A stretch of 64,000 bases of DNA from Chromobacterium sinusclupearum (GCF_002902845.1 NZ_PPTF01000107.1:20688-84687), one strand, 5' to 3'; shown: positions 44,120 through 52,478, numbered from the stretch's first letter. Translations and numbers: made by a program. Notes: a model not told the origin generated them from the letters alone.

Positions 44120-44905
44120 TCAACGCTCCGGGTACGGCACGCCGAACTGGCTGCGATAAAGACGCGCCACCGTGCCGTCCTGCCGCATGGCCTGCAAGGC
44201 ATCGGCAAAGGCTTGGCACTGCGGGGCCGGCACGCTGCGCCGGCTGAAAACATAGTAGGCCTGGCCCGCCAACCACTTGGGCGGCAAGGCAACCATCTGC
44301 GGGCTTTGCGGCAATCTGGCCACTTCGCGCTGCGCAGTGATGCTGGTGGCCAGGAGCAGATCAATGCGCCCCAGCTGCAGCTTGCGGAAACTGCCATCCA
44401 GGGTCTCGCCGATATCCACGCTTACCGATTTGGGCGGCGACTGCAGCCAATGGTCCAGCGTATCGCCGTAACTGTCGCCGCGGGTCACGCCTAGCCGGAG
44501 ATGGCCTAGACGGCCCAGATCCTCCAGTTTACGCACCGGCCAGCGCGCCATGTGGTCACGCCGCGCCCACAGTTGCACCAAGGTCGGGCTATAGCCCTGG
44601 ACAAAGCAGGCATAGGCCTCCCGCTCCGGCGTCTTCAAGGCCTGCATCGCCGCATCCAGCAGACCCAACCGCAGCTGCTGCAAAGTGCGCGGCCACGGCA
44701 AGCGCCGGTAGGTGATGCGACACCCCAGCCTGGCGGCGGCCTGATTCAGCAAGGCCACCGAATACCCGGCCACCTGCTCATCGCGCCCCTGGTAGTGAAA
44801 TGGCGGCCATTCATCCCAGCCCACGCTCAACGGCCGATCGCAGACGCCGCCCGCCAATGCCGGCAGGGCAAACGCGCTCAACAAAACCACTCGGATCCAG
44901 CCCAC
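44120..44905 (-). CDS. Lone type-3 solute-binding protein (amino-acid type)
   Basis: A 261-residue periplasmic protein of the SBP_bac_3 family: PLSVGWDEWPPFHYQGRDEQVAGYSVALLNQAAARLGC is the N-terminal lobe start, and LRLGVTRGDSYGDTLDHWL the second lobe. Signal peptide LSAFALPALA. The start is GTG at 44905, with GGAGGAGAG about 5 nt upstream; the ATG at 44986 lacks one and adds a part before the signal peptide. No permease or ATPase genes adjoin it, so it may serve an unlinked transporter or act as a sensor. Confidence 0.82.
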   Translation of the reverse strand: MGWIRVVLLSAFALPALAGGVCDRPLSVGWDEWPPFHYQGRDEQVAGYSVALLNQAAARLGCRITYRRLPWPRTLQQLRLGLLDAAMQALKTPEREAYACFVQGYSPTLVQLWARRDHMARWPVRKLEDLGRLGHLRLGVTRGDSYGDTLDHWLQSPPKSVSVDIGETLDGSFRKLQLGRIDLLLATSITAQREVARLPQSPQMVALPPKWLAGQAYYVFSRRSVPAPQCQAFADALQAMRQDGTVARLYRSQFGVPYPER

Positions 44906-45007
44906 GCCCTCTCCTCCGCAAGCAGGCGGCAAGCCCGCTGCTGCTCTCCTAAAATGTACGATAGAATCGTCCACATCACCCAGCAAACCGCATGGAATGC
45001 CTAGCCG

Positions 45008-45838
45008 ATGACCAGCAACAACACCAAGAGCAACAGCCAGGCCGAGCCGGAGACGGAAGAGATTCCGCTATTGCCGCCGGAGAACGAAGCCAGCCTGGCC
45101 AACCATGCCATCCCGCTGGGGGAAACCATTCTGACCCTTCAGGTCGGCCCCCATCCCATCTACGGCATTCTGCAGCGCAGCCGCGCCGTCACCAGCCAAT
45201 CCGACTACTACCGCCTGCAGTTCCGCGGCTACGCCCGTTCCGATGGCAGCCACTGGCATCCGATGGAGGGCGACGACAGCCGTTTCCACGCCTTGTACAA
45301 CATGGCCTGGGTGCGCGTGGATCGTCCCAGCAAGACCGTCACCTTCGGCCCCAAGAACGGCGTGCATTGCAGCCCCGGGCTGGAAGGCACGGGCCTAGAC
45401 ACTTATTTGTTCGGCAATGCGGTCGCCTGGGCCAAGAGCACCTGTCCCGACTACGCCATCGCCCCCGGCCTGGTCACCCTCAGCCAGCCGGCCACCGAAG
45501 AGGAACAAACCCGAAAACACTCGTTCTACGCGGGACAGGGCTTCCAGTTTGAATGGCAAGACCCGGCCCAACGCAGCGCCTTGTACTTCAAAGACAAAGT
45601 CAGCAAGCTGCTGGGAGTGTGGAACAAAGACACGGTGCATGAATTCGGCGGCGAGGAAATGCTGAAAATGCTGGCCAGCCAGGATGAGGCCAGGGCGGAA
45701 CTGCAACAGAAGCTGGACGTGGCGGAAAGCGCGCAGGACCAGATGAAACGCGCGCTGCAGAAGGAAAAGAATACATCGCAAATTCTGACCGGCGTGCTGA
45801 TCCTGGCCGCCATCATCGGCATCTGGGCCGTGCTATAA
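45008..45838 (+). CDS. Unrecognised protein with C-terminal coiled coil and membrane anchor
   Basis: I do not recognise this 276-residue protein. The N-terminal 25 residues are acidic and polar. Residues about 35-200 form a compact domain rich in aromatic residues (YGILQRSRAV, YYRLQFRGYARSDGSHWHPME). Residues 215-252 are strongly helical and charged (EEMLKMLASQDEARAELQQKL and QDQMKRALQKEK), a likely coiled coil. The last 20 residues (ILTGVLILAAIIGIWAVL) are one membrane helix, with nothing after it. There is no signal peptide, so the main domain should face the cytosol as in tail-anchored proteins. It stands alone, followed by the miniature element. Confidence 0.75.
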   Translation: MTSNNTKSNSQAEPETEEIPLLPPENEASLANHAIPLGETILTLQVGPHPIYGILQRSRAVTSQSDYYRLQFRGYARSDGSHWHPMEGDDSRFHALYNMAWVRVDRPSKTVTFGPKNGVHCSPGLEGTGLDTYLFGNAVAWAKSTCPDYAIAPGLVTLSQPATEEEQTRKHSFYAGQGFQFEWQDPAQRSALYFKDKVSKLLGVWNKDTVHEFGGEEMLKMLASQDEARAELQQKLDVAESAQDQMKRALQKEKNTSQILTGVLILAAIIGIWAVL

Positions 45839-45926
45839 GGCCAGTCACCCGGCGATGCCCAGGTCAAAGGGGAGCGCGCTTTGCCCGCCGCTCCCGCTCC
45901 GACGGCGGATTCGCCATGCCGCCTTA

Positions 45927-46037
45927 GAGCGGCTAACAAAAATCAGTTTCACGGCTGAGGCAAGGCGCGCCGACGCAGGCAGTACTTAAGTACGGCAAGT
46001 CGGCGCAACGCAGCATCAGGATTTTTGTTAGCGGCTC
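45927..46037. mobile_element. Miniature inverted-repeat element, copy B (111 bp)
   Basis: The ends GAGCGGCTAACAAAA and TTTTGTTAGCGGCTC differ from a perfect 15-bp inverted repeat at position 5 only slightly, and TTA flanks both sides (45924-45926 and 46038-46040). Inside, GCGCCGAC and GTCGGCGC form a second inverted repeat around AGTACTTAAGTAC. It matches copy A at 26706-26818 over most of its length. The right-hand TTA is the stop codon (TAA) of the MarR-like gene on the minus strand. Confidence 0.87.
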
Positions 46038-46556
46038 TTAGAACGAAGCGCCGGCGCGGGCGGCCTGATCGTATACGCCGGCCAGCAGGCGCATCAACTG
46101 GGCAATCTCGCCTATCGCCGGATTGGCCAAGCCGCCGTCGCTCAAGGTCGGCATCAGACACTGCTCTCTCACCTGCCGATAGCGCTCGCATAGATCCTTG
46201 CCGCGCTCGGTGGTGGAGAACAACACCTCCTTGCCGCTCTTCTCGCTGGACACATACCCCATCTTCACCAGCTTCTTCAGGGCATACGCCACCACGTGCG
46301 TGTCTTCCATGTTCAGCACAAAGCAGATGTCGGCCAGCTTCTTCTGCCGGCCGCGATGATTGACGTGGTGCACCAGCAGCACTTCGGTCGGGGTCATATC
46401 CTTCTCGCCCGCCGCGGCCATGCAGCGCACCATCCAGCGGTGGAAAGCGTTATTGACCACCGTCAGGCTGAATTCGAACTCCGATAGCTCCGGGCTGCGC
46501 TCGGAAACCAAGTGCTGCGAGGATACGATCTTCGGCAAAGCCATTATCATTCCCAC
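46038..46556 (-). CDS. MarR-like winged-helix regulator
   Basis: A 172-residue protein with a winged-helix domain: MTPTEVLLVHHVNHRGRQKKLADICFVLNMEDTHVVAYALKKLVKMGYV, then the wing SSEKSGKEVLFSTTERGKDL. It resembles the MarR-family 'winged helix DNA-binding protein' group. It is divergent from pxpB and probably controls the pyroglutamate operon. The reading frame ends in the target-site duplication of the miniature element, so the original C-terminus may have been slightly different. Met codons at 46556, 46550 and 46544 are possible starts. Confidence 0.85.
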   Translation of the reverse strand: MGMIMALPKIVSSQHLVSERSPELSEFEFSLTVVNNAFHRWMVRCMAAAGEKDMTPTEVLLVHHVNHRGRQKKLADICFVLNMEDTHVVAYALKKLVKMGYVSSEKSGKEVLFSTTERGKDLCERYRQVREQCLMPTLSDGGLANPAIGEIAQLMRLLAGVYDQAARAGASF

Positions 46557-46631
46557 CTCTCCCTCATCGCGCCGAGCGCACTTTATTCATCATTTACAAC
46601 AGTAAATTGACGAGAAGATATCAACATAGCA

Positions 46632-46659
46632 GCATTATATGCAGCTAAGGTGTACCTTA
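46632..46659. promoter_or_regulatory. Candidate operators between the MarR-like gene and pxpB
   Basis: Two inverted repeats lie close together in an AT-rich 137-nt divergent region: GCAT-TAT-ATGC at 46632-46642 and TAAGGT-GT-ACCTTA at 46646-46659. The position between a MarR-like gene and its presumed target suits an operator pair. No direct evidence of binding. Confidence 0.45.
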
Positions 46660-46693
46660 CATCTTATTCCAAAATCATACACAATCCAAAGCC

Positions 46694-47356
46694 ATGTCCG
46701 ACGCCACTCCATCATCGCCCGTCATACACTGGCTAGGCAACCAGGCACTGACCTTGGAATTGCCGCCGCCCGCCACCCTGGACAGCCAGCGCCGCATCTG
46801 GCGCCTGGCCGAGCAACTGCGCGACTGGGACGAAATCCGCGAAGCCGTGCCCGGCATGAACAACCTGACCGTGGAGCTGCGGCCCGGCGCCAAGGCGGCC
46901 AGTTGGCCAGCGCGCCTGCGCAAGTTGTGGCAGCAGGCCGATCCGGCAGCCCAGGGCGGCCGCGTGGTGGAAATTCCAGTGCATTACGGCGGCGACGCCG
47001 GGCCGGACCTGCAAGAGGTGGCCCGCCACTGCGGCCTTAGCTCGCGGCAAGTGGTCGCGCGCCATACCGCAGTGGAATACACGGTGTTCTTTCTCGGCTT
47101 CCAACCCGGCTTCGCCTACCTGGGCGGACTGGACCCGGTCCTGGCTACGCCGCGCCGCGCCACGCCGCGGCAGCAGGTGCCGGCTGGATCGGTGGCGATA
47201 GGCGGCAGCCAGACCGGCATTTATCCGGCGGACGCCCCGGGCGGCTGGCAAATCATAGGCCATAGCGACATGGTGCTGTTCGACCCCGCGCGGCAACCGC
47301 CCAGCGCGCTGCAACCGGGCGACATTGTCCGCTTCATCCCTGCGGAGGCCGCATGA
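46694..47356 (+). CDS. pxpB: 5-oxoprolinase subunit PxpB (KipI family)
   Basis: A 220-residue protein of the KipI/AHS1 family, with FFLGFQPGFAYLGGLDPVLATPRRATPRQQVPAGSVAIGGSQTGIYP, the cyclophilin-like core signature. With PxpA and PxpC it forms the ATP-dependent 5-oxoprolinase that opens 5-oxoproline (pyroglutamate) to glutamate. It is the first gene of a six-gene operon and overlaps pxpC by 4 nt (ATGA). Confidence 0.93.
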   Translation: MSDATPSSPVIHWLGNQALTLELPPPATLDSQRRIWRLAEQLRDWDEIREAVPGMNNLTVELRPGAKAASWPARLRKLWQQADPAAQGGRVVEIPVHYGGDAGPDLQEVARHCGLSSRQVVARHTAVEYTVFFLGFQPGFAYLGGLDPVLATPRRATPRQQVPAGSVAIGGSQTGIYPADAPGGWQIIGHSDMVLFDPARQPPSALQPGDIVRFIPAEAA

Positions 47357-48282
47357 CGCTGGAAGCGATCAAGGCCGGGCCGCAAACCACGGTGCAGGAT
47401 CTGGGCCGCTTCGGCGCGCGCCACCTAGGCGTATGCCGCGCCGGCGCGATGGACACGCTGGCGCTGACGGTGGCCAACCGCCTGGTGGGCAACCCGGCCG
47501 GCGCCCCCGCGCTGGAAATCACGCTGCCGCCGGCCAGCTTTCGCCTGCTGCGCGACGGCATGCTGGCGCTGGCCGGCGCGGACTGCCAGGCGACGCTGGA
47601 TGGCGAGCCGGTATGGTCCGGCTGGCGCACTCCCTTCCGCGCGGGACAGGTATTGCAATTGCACGCCCCGCGCATCGGCATGCGCGCCTACCTGGCGCTG
47701 GATGGCGGCATCGCGCTGCCGCCGGTCATGGAATCGGCCAGCACCGATCTGATGGCGGGTTTCGGCGGGCTGGACGGCCGCGCCCTGCGCGATGGCGACC
47801 GGCTGCCCTTGGGCGCGCCGCTACCCATCCGACCGCGCAAGGGCGTGTGGCTGCCGCGGCCCGGCAATCAGATCCGCGTCTGCCACGGCCCGGAATTCGG
47901 CTTGCTGTCCAAATCCGCCCGCGAGCGGCTGTGGCATGCGCCCTGGCAGATCACGCCCAGCAGCAACCGCATGGGTTACCGCCTGTCCGGTCCGGCATTA
48001 CAGTTGAACGCGCCCTTGGAGATGCCATCGCACGGCGTGCTGCCCGGCTTGATTCAGCTGCCGCCGGATGGCCAACCCATTGTGTTGATGGCGGACGCGC
48101 AGGCCACGGGCGGCTATCCGCGTCTGGGCATGGTGGCGTCGGCCGACCTGTGGCAACTTGGCCAGGCTAGGCTGGGCAGCCAGCTGCATTTCGTCGAAGT
48201 GAGTCTGGAGGAGGCCCGCTTGGCCGATCAGCAATTGCAACGCTACCTGAACAAGATCGAGAGACTGCTGAATGAAAATTGA
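47353..48282 (+). CDS. pxpC: 5-oxoprolinase subunit PxpC (KipA family)
   Basis: A 309-residue AHS2-family protein, related to the carboxyltransferase part of urea carboxylase. It has GPQTTVQDLGRFGARHLGVCRAGAMD near the start, the usual family signature, and later GPEFGLLS and TPSSNRMGYRLSGP. It joins PxpB in the prokaryotic 5-oxoprolinase complex. It overlaps pxpA by 11 nt. Confidence 0.93.
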   Translation: MTLEAIKAGPQTTVQDLGRFGARHLGVCRAGAMDTLALTVANRLVGNPAGAPALEITLPPASFRLLRDGMLALAGADCQATLDGEPVWSGWRTPFRAGQVLQLHAPRIGMRAYLALDGGIALPPVMESASTDLMAGFGGLDGRALRDGDRLPLGAPLPIRPRKGVWLPRPGNQIRVCHGPEFGLLSKSARERLWHAPWQITPSSNRMGYRLSGPALQLNAPLEMPSHGVLPGLIQLPPDGQPIVLMADAQATGGYPRLGMVASADLWQLGQARLGSQLHFVEVSLEEARLADQQLQRYLNKIERLLNEN

Positions 48283-49009
48283 CCTGAACGCCGACCTGGG
48301 CGAAGGCTGCGGCAACGACGCCGCGCTTCTCGACTGCGTCAGCTCCGCCAATATCGCCTGCGGCTGGCACGCCGGCGATGCCGCCACCATGCAGGCCACC
48401 GTCAGGATGGCGCTGGAAAAAGGCGTGGCCATCGGCGCCCATCCCAGCTTTCCGGACCGCGACAACTTCGGTCGCAGCGAAATGCGGCTGCCTATGGCCA
48501 CCCTGCGCGCCGGCCTGCTGTACCAGTTGGGCGCGCTGGAAGCCATCGTCAGAGCCGAAGGCGGCGAACTCGCCCACGTCAAACCGCACGGCGCGCTGTA
48601 CAACCAGGCCGCGCGCGAGCCGGAGCTGGCGCAAACGCTGGCGCGCGCCATCCGCGACTTCCACCCGGGGCTGCGCGTCATGGGCCTGGCTGGCAGCCTG
48701 TTCGTCGAAGCCTGCCGCGCCGAAGGCCTGGCCGTATGGCAGGAAGGCTTCGCCGACCGCGGCTACCGCGCCGACGGCAGCCTGGTGCCCCGCGGCCAGC
48801 CCGGCGCGCTGCTGGACAGCGACGCGGCGATGCTCAAGCAAGTGGAGGACATGGTGCGGCGGCAACGCATCGTGGCCGTCAGCGGCGAGGCCGTATCCCT
48901 GCGCATCGACACCATCTGCCTGCACGGCGACGGCAGCCATGCCGTGCCGTTCGCGCGGCTGCTGCGCCGGCACCTGGAGCAAGCCGGCATAGACATTACG
49001 GCCGGCTAA
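48272..49009 (+). CDS. pxpA: 5-oxoprolinase subunit PxpA (LamB/YcsF family)
   Basis: A 245-residue protein beginning MKIDLNADLGEGCGNDAALLDCVSSANIACGWHAGD, the YcsF signature with putative metal ligands. HVKPHGALYN and FADRGYRADGSLVPR follow, both conserved. It is the third subunit of 5-oxoprolinase. Order B-C-A is the same as in the enterobacterial cluster. Confidence 0.94.
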   Translation: MKIDLNADLGEGCGNDAALLDCVSSANIACGWHAGDAATMQATVRMALEKGVAIGAHPSFPDRDNFGRSEMRLPMATLRAGLLYQLGALEAIVRAEGGELAHVKPHGALYNQAAREPELAQTLARAIRDFHPGLRVMGLAGSLFVEACRAEGLAVWQEGFADRGYRADGSLVPRGQPGALLDSDAAMLKQVEDMVRRQRIVAVSGEAVSLRIDTICLHGDGSHAVPFARLLRRHLEQAGIDITAG

Positions 49010-49072
49010 CGATTTTTCACGCCAGCGCGGCGGCAAGACCGCGCGGCGTTACGCTCAAACCAAGGAGAAACC

Positions 49073-49789
49073 ATGGATCAGGCTGTCAATTTGTGGCCGC
49101 TGCTGGGCATAGCAGTGGTCGTCATCGGCTTCGTGCTGCGCTTCAACTCGCTGCTGGTGGTATGCGCCGCCGGCATCGTCACCGGGCTGGCCTCCGGCAT
49201 CAAGCCGCTGCCGCTGCTGGCCGAGTTTGGCCACGGCTTCATGAAAACGCGCAATCTGACCATGATCGTGCTGTTGGTGCTGCCGGTGGTGGGGCTGATG
49301 GAACGGCATGGCCTGCGCGAACAGGCGCGCGAGCTGGTGCGCAAGATGCGCAACGCCACGGTCGGCCACCTGCTGGTGGTCTATTTGCTAGTGCGCGAAA
49401 TCTCCGCCGCGCTGGGTCTGACCGGCCTCGGCGGCCACCCGCAAATGGTGCGCCCCATCCTGGCGCCGATGACCGAGGGCGCCTGGGAGCAGCGCCACGG
49501 CGAACCGACGCCGGAACAAAGGGACAAGCTGCGCGCCATGAGCGCGGCCACCGATAACGTGGGGCTGTTCTTCGGCGAAGACATCTTCGTCGCGTTTGGC
49601 GCGGTGATCCTGATGCACACCTTCCTGCAGGAAAACGGCATTCCCACCGAACCGCTGCACATCGCGCTGTGGGGCATCCCCACCGCGCTGTTCGCCTTCC
49701 TGATTCATAGCGCCCGCCTGCTGCGCCTGGAACGCAATCTGCTGCGCCACGGCCTGCCCGCCGCCAAGCTGAAGGGAGAAAACGCATGA
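49073..49789 (+). CDS. DUF969-family membrane protein, probable permease half
   Basis: A 238-residue protein with about six hydrophobic segments and the family elements FNSLLVVCAAGIVTGLASG, VLPVVGLMERHGLREQAREL and MSAATDNVGLFFGEDIFVAFGAVILMH. DUF969 and DUF979 genes come together and are found next to pyroglutamyl peptidase and 5-oxoprolinase genes. A role as two-part transporter for 5-oxoproline or a related compound is inferred from context. An AAGGAGAAA site precedes the start, and it overlaps the DUF979 gene by 4 nt. Confidence 0.85.
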   Translation: MDQAVNLWPLLGIAVVVIGFVLRFNSLLVVCAAGIVTGLASGIKPLPLLAEFGHGFMKTRNLTMIVLLVLPVVGLMERHGLREQARELVRKMRNATVGHLLVVYLLVREISAALGLTGLGGHPQMVRPILAPMTEGAWEQRHGEPTPEQRDKLRAMSAATDNVGLFFGEDIFVAFGAVILMHTFLQENGIPTEPLHIALWGIPTALFAFLIHSARLLRLERNLLRHGLPAAKLKGENA

Positions 49790-50742
49790 TCCTGCACATC
49801 GAATACCTGTACTGGGTGGTCGGCGCGATACTGCTGGCCGTCGCAGGCTTCACGCTGACCGATCGGCAGCATCCGCGCCGCTACAGCAGCGCAGCGTTCT
49901 GGGGCCTGTTCGGCGCGCTGTTTTTGGCCGGTGATCTGCTGCCGGCCGAGCTGTCCGGCGCCATGGTGCTGGCGATGGTGGCCATTGCCGGCTGCGGCCG
50001 CCTGGCGGGCGGCCAACATGCGCCGCTCGCCGCCGACCGGCTGCGGCAGAGCGTAAAGCGACTGGGCGGCAAGGCCTTCCTGCCTTCGCTGCTGGTGCCG
50101 CTGCTGACCGTGCTGCTGAGCGTGGCGGCCAAGGACTTCAAGATCGCCGGCATGCCCTTGTTTGATCCCAAAAACACCACACTGCTGGCGCTGGGCATCG
50201 CCTGCCTGGCGGCGCTGACTGCCGCCTGCTGGCTGGCGCGCGAAACCCCGGCGCAAGGCGTGCGCGAGACGCGCCGCCTGCTGGACTGCATGGGGTGGGC
50301 GGTGCTGCTGCCGCAGCTGCTGGCCCTGCTCGGCCTGCTATTCGCCGATGCCGGCGTGGGCAAGGCGGTGTCCCACGTCGCCACCAGCTACCTGCCGCTG
50401 GATCTGCGCTGGGTGGCGGTGCTGGCCTATGTGCTGGGCATGGCGCTGTTCACCATGATCATGGGCAATGCCTTCGCCGCCTTCCCGGTGATGACCGCCG
50501 GCATAGGCATTCCGTTTCTGGTCAGCGGCCATCACGGCGATGCTGCAGTCATGGCCGCCATCGGCATGTTCTCCGGCTACTGCGGCACCCTGATGACGCC
50601 GATGGCGGCCAATTTCAACATCGTGCCGGCGGCGCTGCTGGAGCTGGAAGACAAGCATGCGGTGATCAAGGCCCAGGTGCCCACCGCGCTGGCGCTGCTG
50701 GCGGTCAACGCTGCGCTGCTGAACTGGCTGATGTTCCGTTAG
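49786..50742 (+). CDS. DUF979-family membrane protein, probable permease half
   Basis: A 318-residue protein with eight to ten hydrophobic segments. Conserved-looking parts are VGAILLAVAGFTL near the N-terminus, the loop FKIAGMPLFDPKNTTLLALG, and NAFAAFPVMTAGIGIPFLV with GYCGTLMTPMAANFNIVP near the C-terminus. Always paired with DUF969. It starts inside the DUF969 stop codon (ATGA), so equal amounts of both would be made. Confidence 0.85.
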   Translation: MILHIEYLYWVVGAILLAVAGFTLTDRQHPRRYSSAAFWGLFGALFLAGDLLPAELSGAMVLAMVAIAGCGRLAGGQHAPLAADRLRQSVKRLGGKAFLPSLLVPLLTVLLSVAAKDFKIAGMPLFDPKNTTLLALGIACLAALTAACWLARETPAQGVRETRRLLDCMGWAVLLPQLLALLGLLFADAGVGKAVSHVATSYLPLDLRWVAVLAYVLGMALFTMIMGNAFAAFPVMTAGIGIPFLVSGHHGDAAVMAAIGMFSGYCGTLMTPMAANFNIVPAALLELEDKHAVIKAQVPTALALLAVNAALLNWLMFR

Positions 50743-50763
50743 GATCCGCAAAAGAGAAACGAT

Positions 50764-51396
50764 ATGAAAACCGTGCTATTGACCGGCTTCGAGCCGTTTG
50801 GCGGCGAAAGCGTCAACCCGTCGTGGGAGGCGGTGCGCCGCCTCGATGGCCAAGAGATTGCCGGCGCCCGCATCGCGGCCCGACAATTGCCCTGCGTATT
50901 CGGCGCGGCGCTGGAGGAACTGCGCCGCCATCTGGACGCCCTGTCGCCCGAGCTGGCGATCGCGGTCGGCCAGGCCGGCGGCCGGCCAGACATCAGCGTG
51001 GAGCGGGTGGCGATCAATGTCGACGACGCGCGCATCGCCGACAACGCCGGCAAGCAGCCGATAGACCAAGCCATTGCGACAGACGGGCCGGCGGCGTATT
51101 TCTCCACGCTGCCGATCAAAGCCATCGTCGCCGGGCTGCGCGAAAACGGCATCCCCGCCTCGGTCTCGCAAACCGCCGGCACCTTCGTCTGCAATCACGT
51201 GATGTACGGCCTGCTGCACCGCGCGGGTCCGCGCGCCGGCTTCATCCATATCCCCTTTTTGCCGGAGCAGGCTGCGCGCCATCCCGGCCAGCCCAGCATG
51301 AAGCTGGAAGACTGTGTACAGGCGCTGCGGCTGGCAGTGGAGATCGCGCTGACGCAGCGGGAAGACGCGAAAATCGCCGGCGGCGCGACGCACTGA
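50764..51396 (+). CDS. pcp: Pyroglutamyl-peptidase I
   Basis: A 210-residue cysteine peptidase of family C15 that removes N-terminal pyroglutamate. The N-terminal LLTGFEPFGGESVNPSWEAV is diagnostic, and the catalytic triad is Glu80 (ISVERVAINVDD), Cys143 (GTFVCNHVMY) and His162 (FIHIPFLP). It ends the operon, supplying 5-oxoproline from peptides to the PxpABC enzyme encoded upstream. Confidence 0.95.
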   Translation: MKTVLLTGFEPFGGESVNPSWEAVRRLDGQEIAGARIAARQLPCVFGAALEELRRHLDALSPELAIAVGQAGGRPDISVERVAINVDDARIADNAGKQPIDQAIATDGPAAYFSTLPIKAIVAGLRENGIPASVSQTAGTFVCNHVMYGLLHRAGPRAGFIHIPFLPEQAARHPGQPSMKLEDCVQALRLAVEIALTQREDAKIAGGATH

Positions 51397-51407
51397 GCCG
51401 CCAAATA

Positions 51408-51441
51408 CCAAGCCCGCCTGGCTTGCGCTAGGCGGGCTTGG
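51408..51441. terminator. Hairpin between pcp and phhA
   Basis: A perfect 12-bp stem (CCAAGCCCGCCT/AGGCGGGCTTGG) with a 10-nt loop lies between the convergent genes. U-runs are poor on both sides, so termination strength is uncertain. Confidence 0.65.
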
Positions 51442-51457
51442 CTTAAAGTGCGCGCCC

Positions 51458-52351
51458 TCACACGTCGTCGGTATCCGCCCAGCCCTGGCGATCGCCTTCA
51501 TTGATCACCACGTCGCTCGGCGCGATCTCGCCGGCACCCCACGGCTTGGCATCCGCCAGTTGCTGGTACAAGGGCGAAAAATCCGGCGCGGTAGCGTCGA
51601 ACAGCTGCTTGAAGCTGTCGATGACGAAATAAGTCTTCTGGAATGTGTCGATGCGGTAGCGCGTGTTCATGATGCGCATCAGATCGAAGCCGACACGATT
51701 AGGGCTGGCGCTGTCCAGGCAGTAGATCGATTCCGACTTGCTGGACACGATGCCGGCGCCGTAAATGCGCATGCCGGCCGGCGTATTGATCAGGCCGAAC
51801 TCCACCGTGTACCAGTACAGCCGCGCCAGCATGGGCAGCGCGCCCAGTTCCTTGGCCTTGATGCCGCCTTTGCCGTAAGCCTCCAGATAGTCGGCAAACA
51901 CCGGATTGATCAGCAGCGGCACATGGCCGAACAGATCATGGAACACGTCCGGCTCCTGCAGATAGTCCAGCTGGTGCGGCTCGCGCAGCCACCAGGTGAC
52001 CGGGAAGCGGCGGTTGGCCAAGTGCTCGAAGAATACGTCATCGGGAATCAGGCCCGGCACCGCCACGATCTTCCAGCCGGTGGCGGCCATCAGCTTCTCG
52101 TTCAGCTTTGCAAAATCCGGCACCCGGTCGTGGTCCACCTCCAGATCGCGCAACCCTTGCAGAAACTCCTCGCAGGCGCGGCCCGGCAACAGCTTGCTCT
52201 GCCGCTGATACAGCGTGGCCCAGGTGGCGTGGTCTTCCGCGGTGTAGCGCTCCAGCGGCTGCGGCAGGGTGTAGTCGTTGGCGTCGTGGCTCAGTCCGAC
52301 ATTCTTGCGGGTGGTGATGTCGGGCACCACAAAGTCGGCGCGGTCGTTCAT
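51458..52351 (-). CDS. phhA: Phenylalanine-4-hydroxylase
   Basis: A 297-residue non-heme iron enzyme that makes tyrosine from phenylalanine with tetrahydropterin and oxygen. The iron ligands are His138 and His143 (HDLFGH) and Glu184 (YTVEFG), the numbering known for the C. violaceum enzyme, and the length is the same. It lacks the regulatory and tetramerisation domains of the mammalian enzyme. No pterin carbinolamine dehydratase (phhB) gene adjoins it. A divergent Lrp-type gene is the likely regulator. Confidence 0.97.
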   Translation of the reverse strand: MNDRADFVVPDITTRKNVGLSHDANDYTLPQPLERYTAEDHATWATLYQRQSKLLPGRACEEFLQGLRDLEVDHDRVPDFAKLNEKLMAATGWKIVAVPGLIPDDVFFEHLANRRFPVTWWLREPHQLDYLQEPDVFHDLFGHVPLLINPVFADYLEAYGKGGIKAKELGALPMLARLYWYTVEFGLINTPAGMRIYGAGIVSSKSESIYCLDSASPNRVGFDLMRIMNTRYRIDTFQKTYFVIDSFKQLFDATAPDFSPLYQQLADAKPWGAGEIAPSDVVINEGDRQGWADTDDV

Positions 52352-52412
52352 GTCTGGGGCTCCGGATTGGATGGTTTACTCTAGTTTAGCCCCGCTCCAA
52401 TGCGGCAAGTCC

Positions 52413-52423
52413 GCAAAATTTGC
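52413..52423. promoter_or_regulatory. Possible Lrp/AsnC operator region for phhA
   Basis: The near-palindrome GCAAAATTTGC lies in the 127-nt region between the divergent phhA and Lrp-type genes, within an AT-rich stretch (52410-52480) with further TTTGC and GCAAAA half sites. It fits the AT-rich, dyad-like sites of this family, but is only suggestive. Confidence 0.35.
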
Positions 52424-52478
52424 CTTAAAAACTTATTTTTTGCATACTTACCGCATTAAACGTCATAATTTGCTCAAA

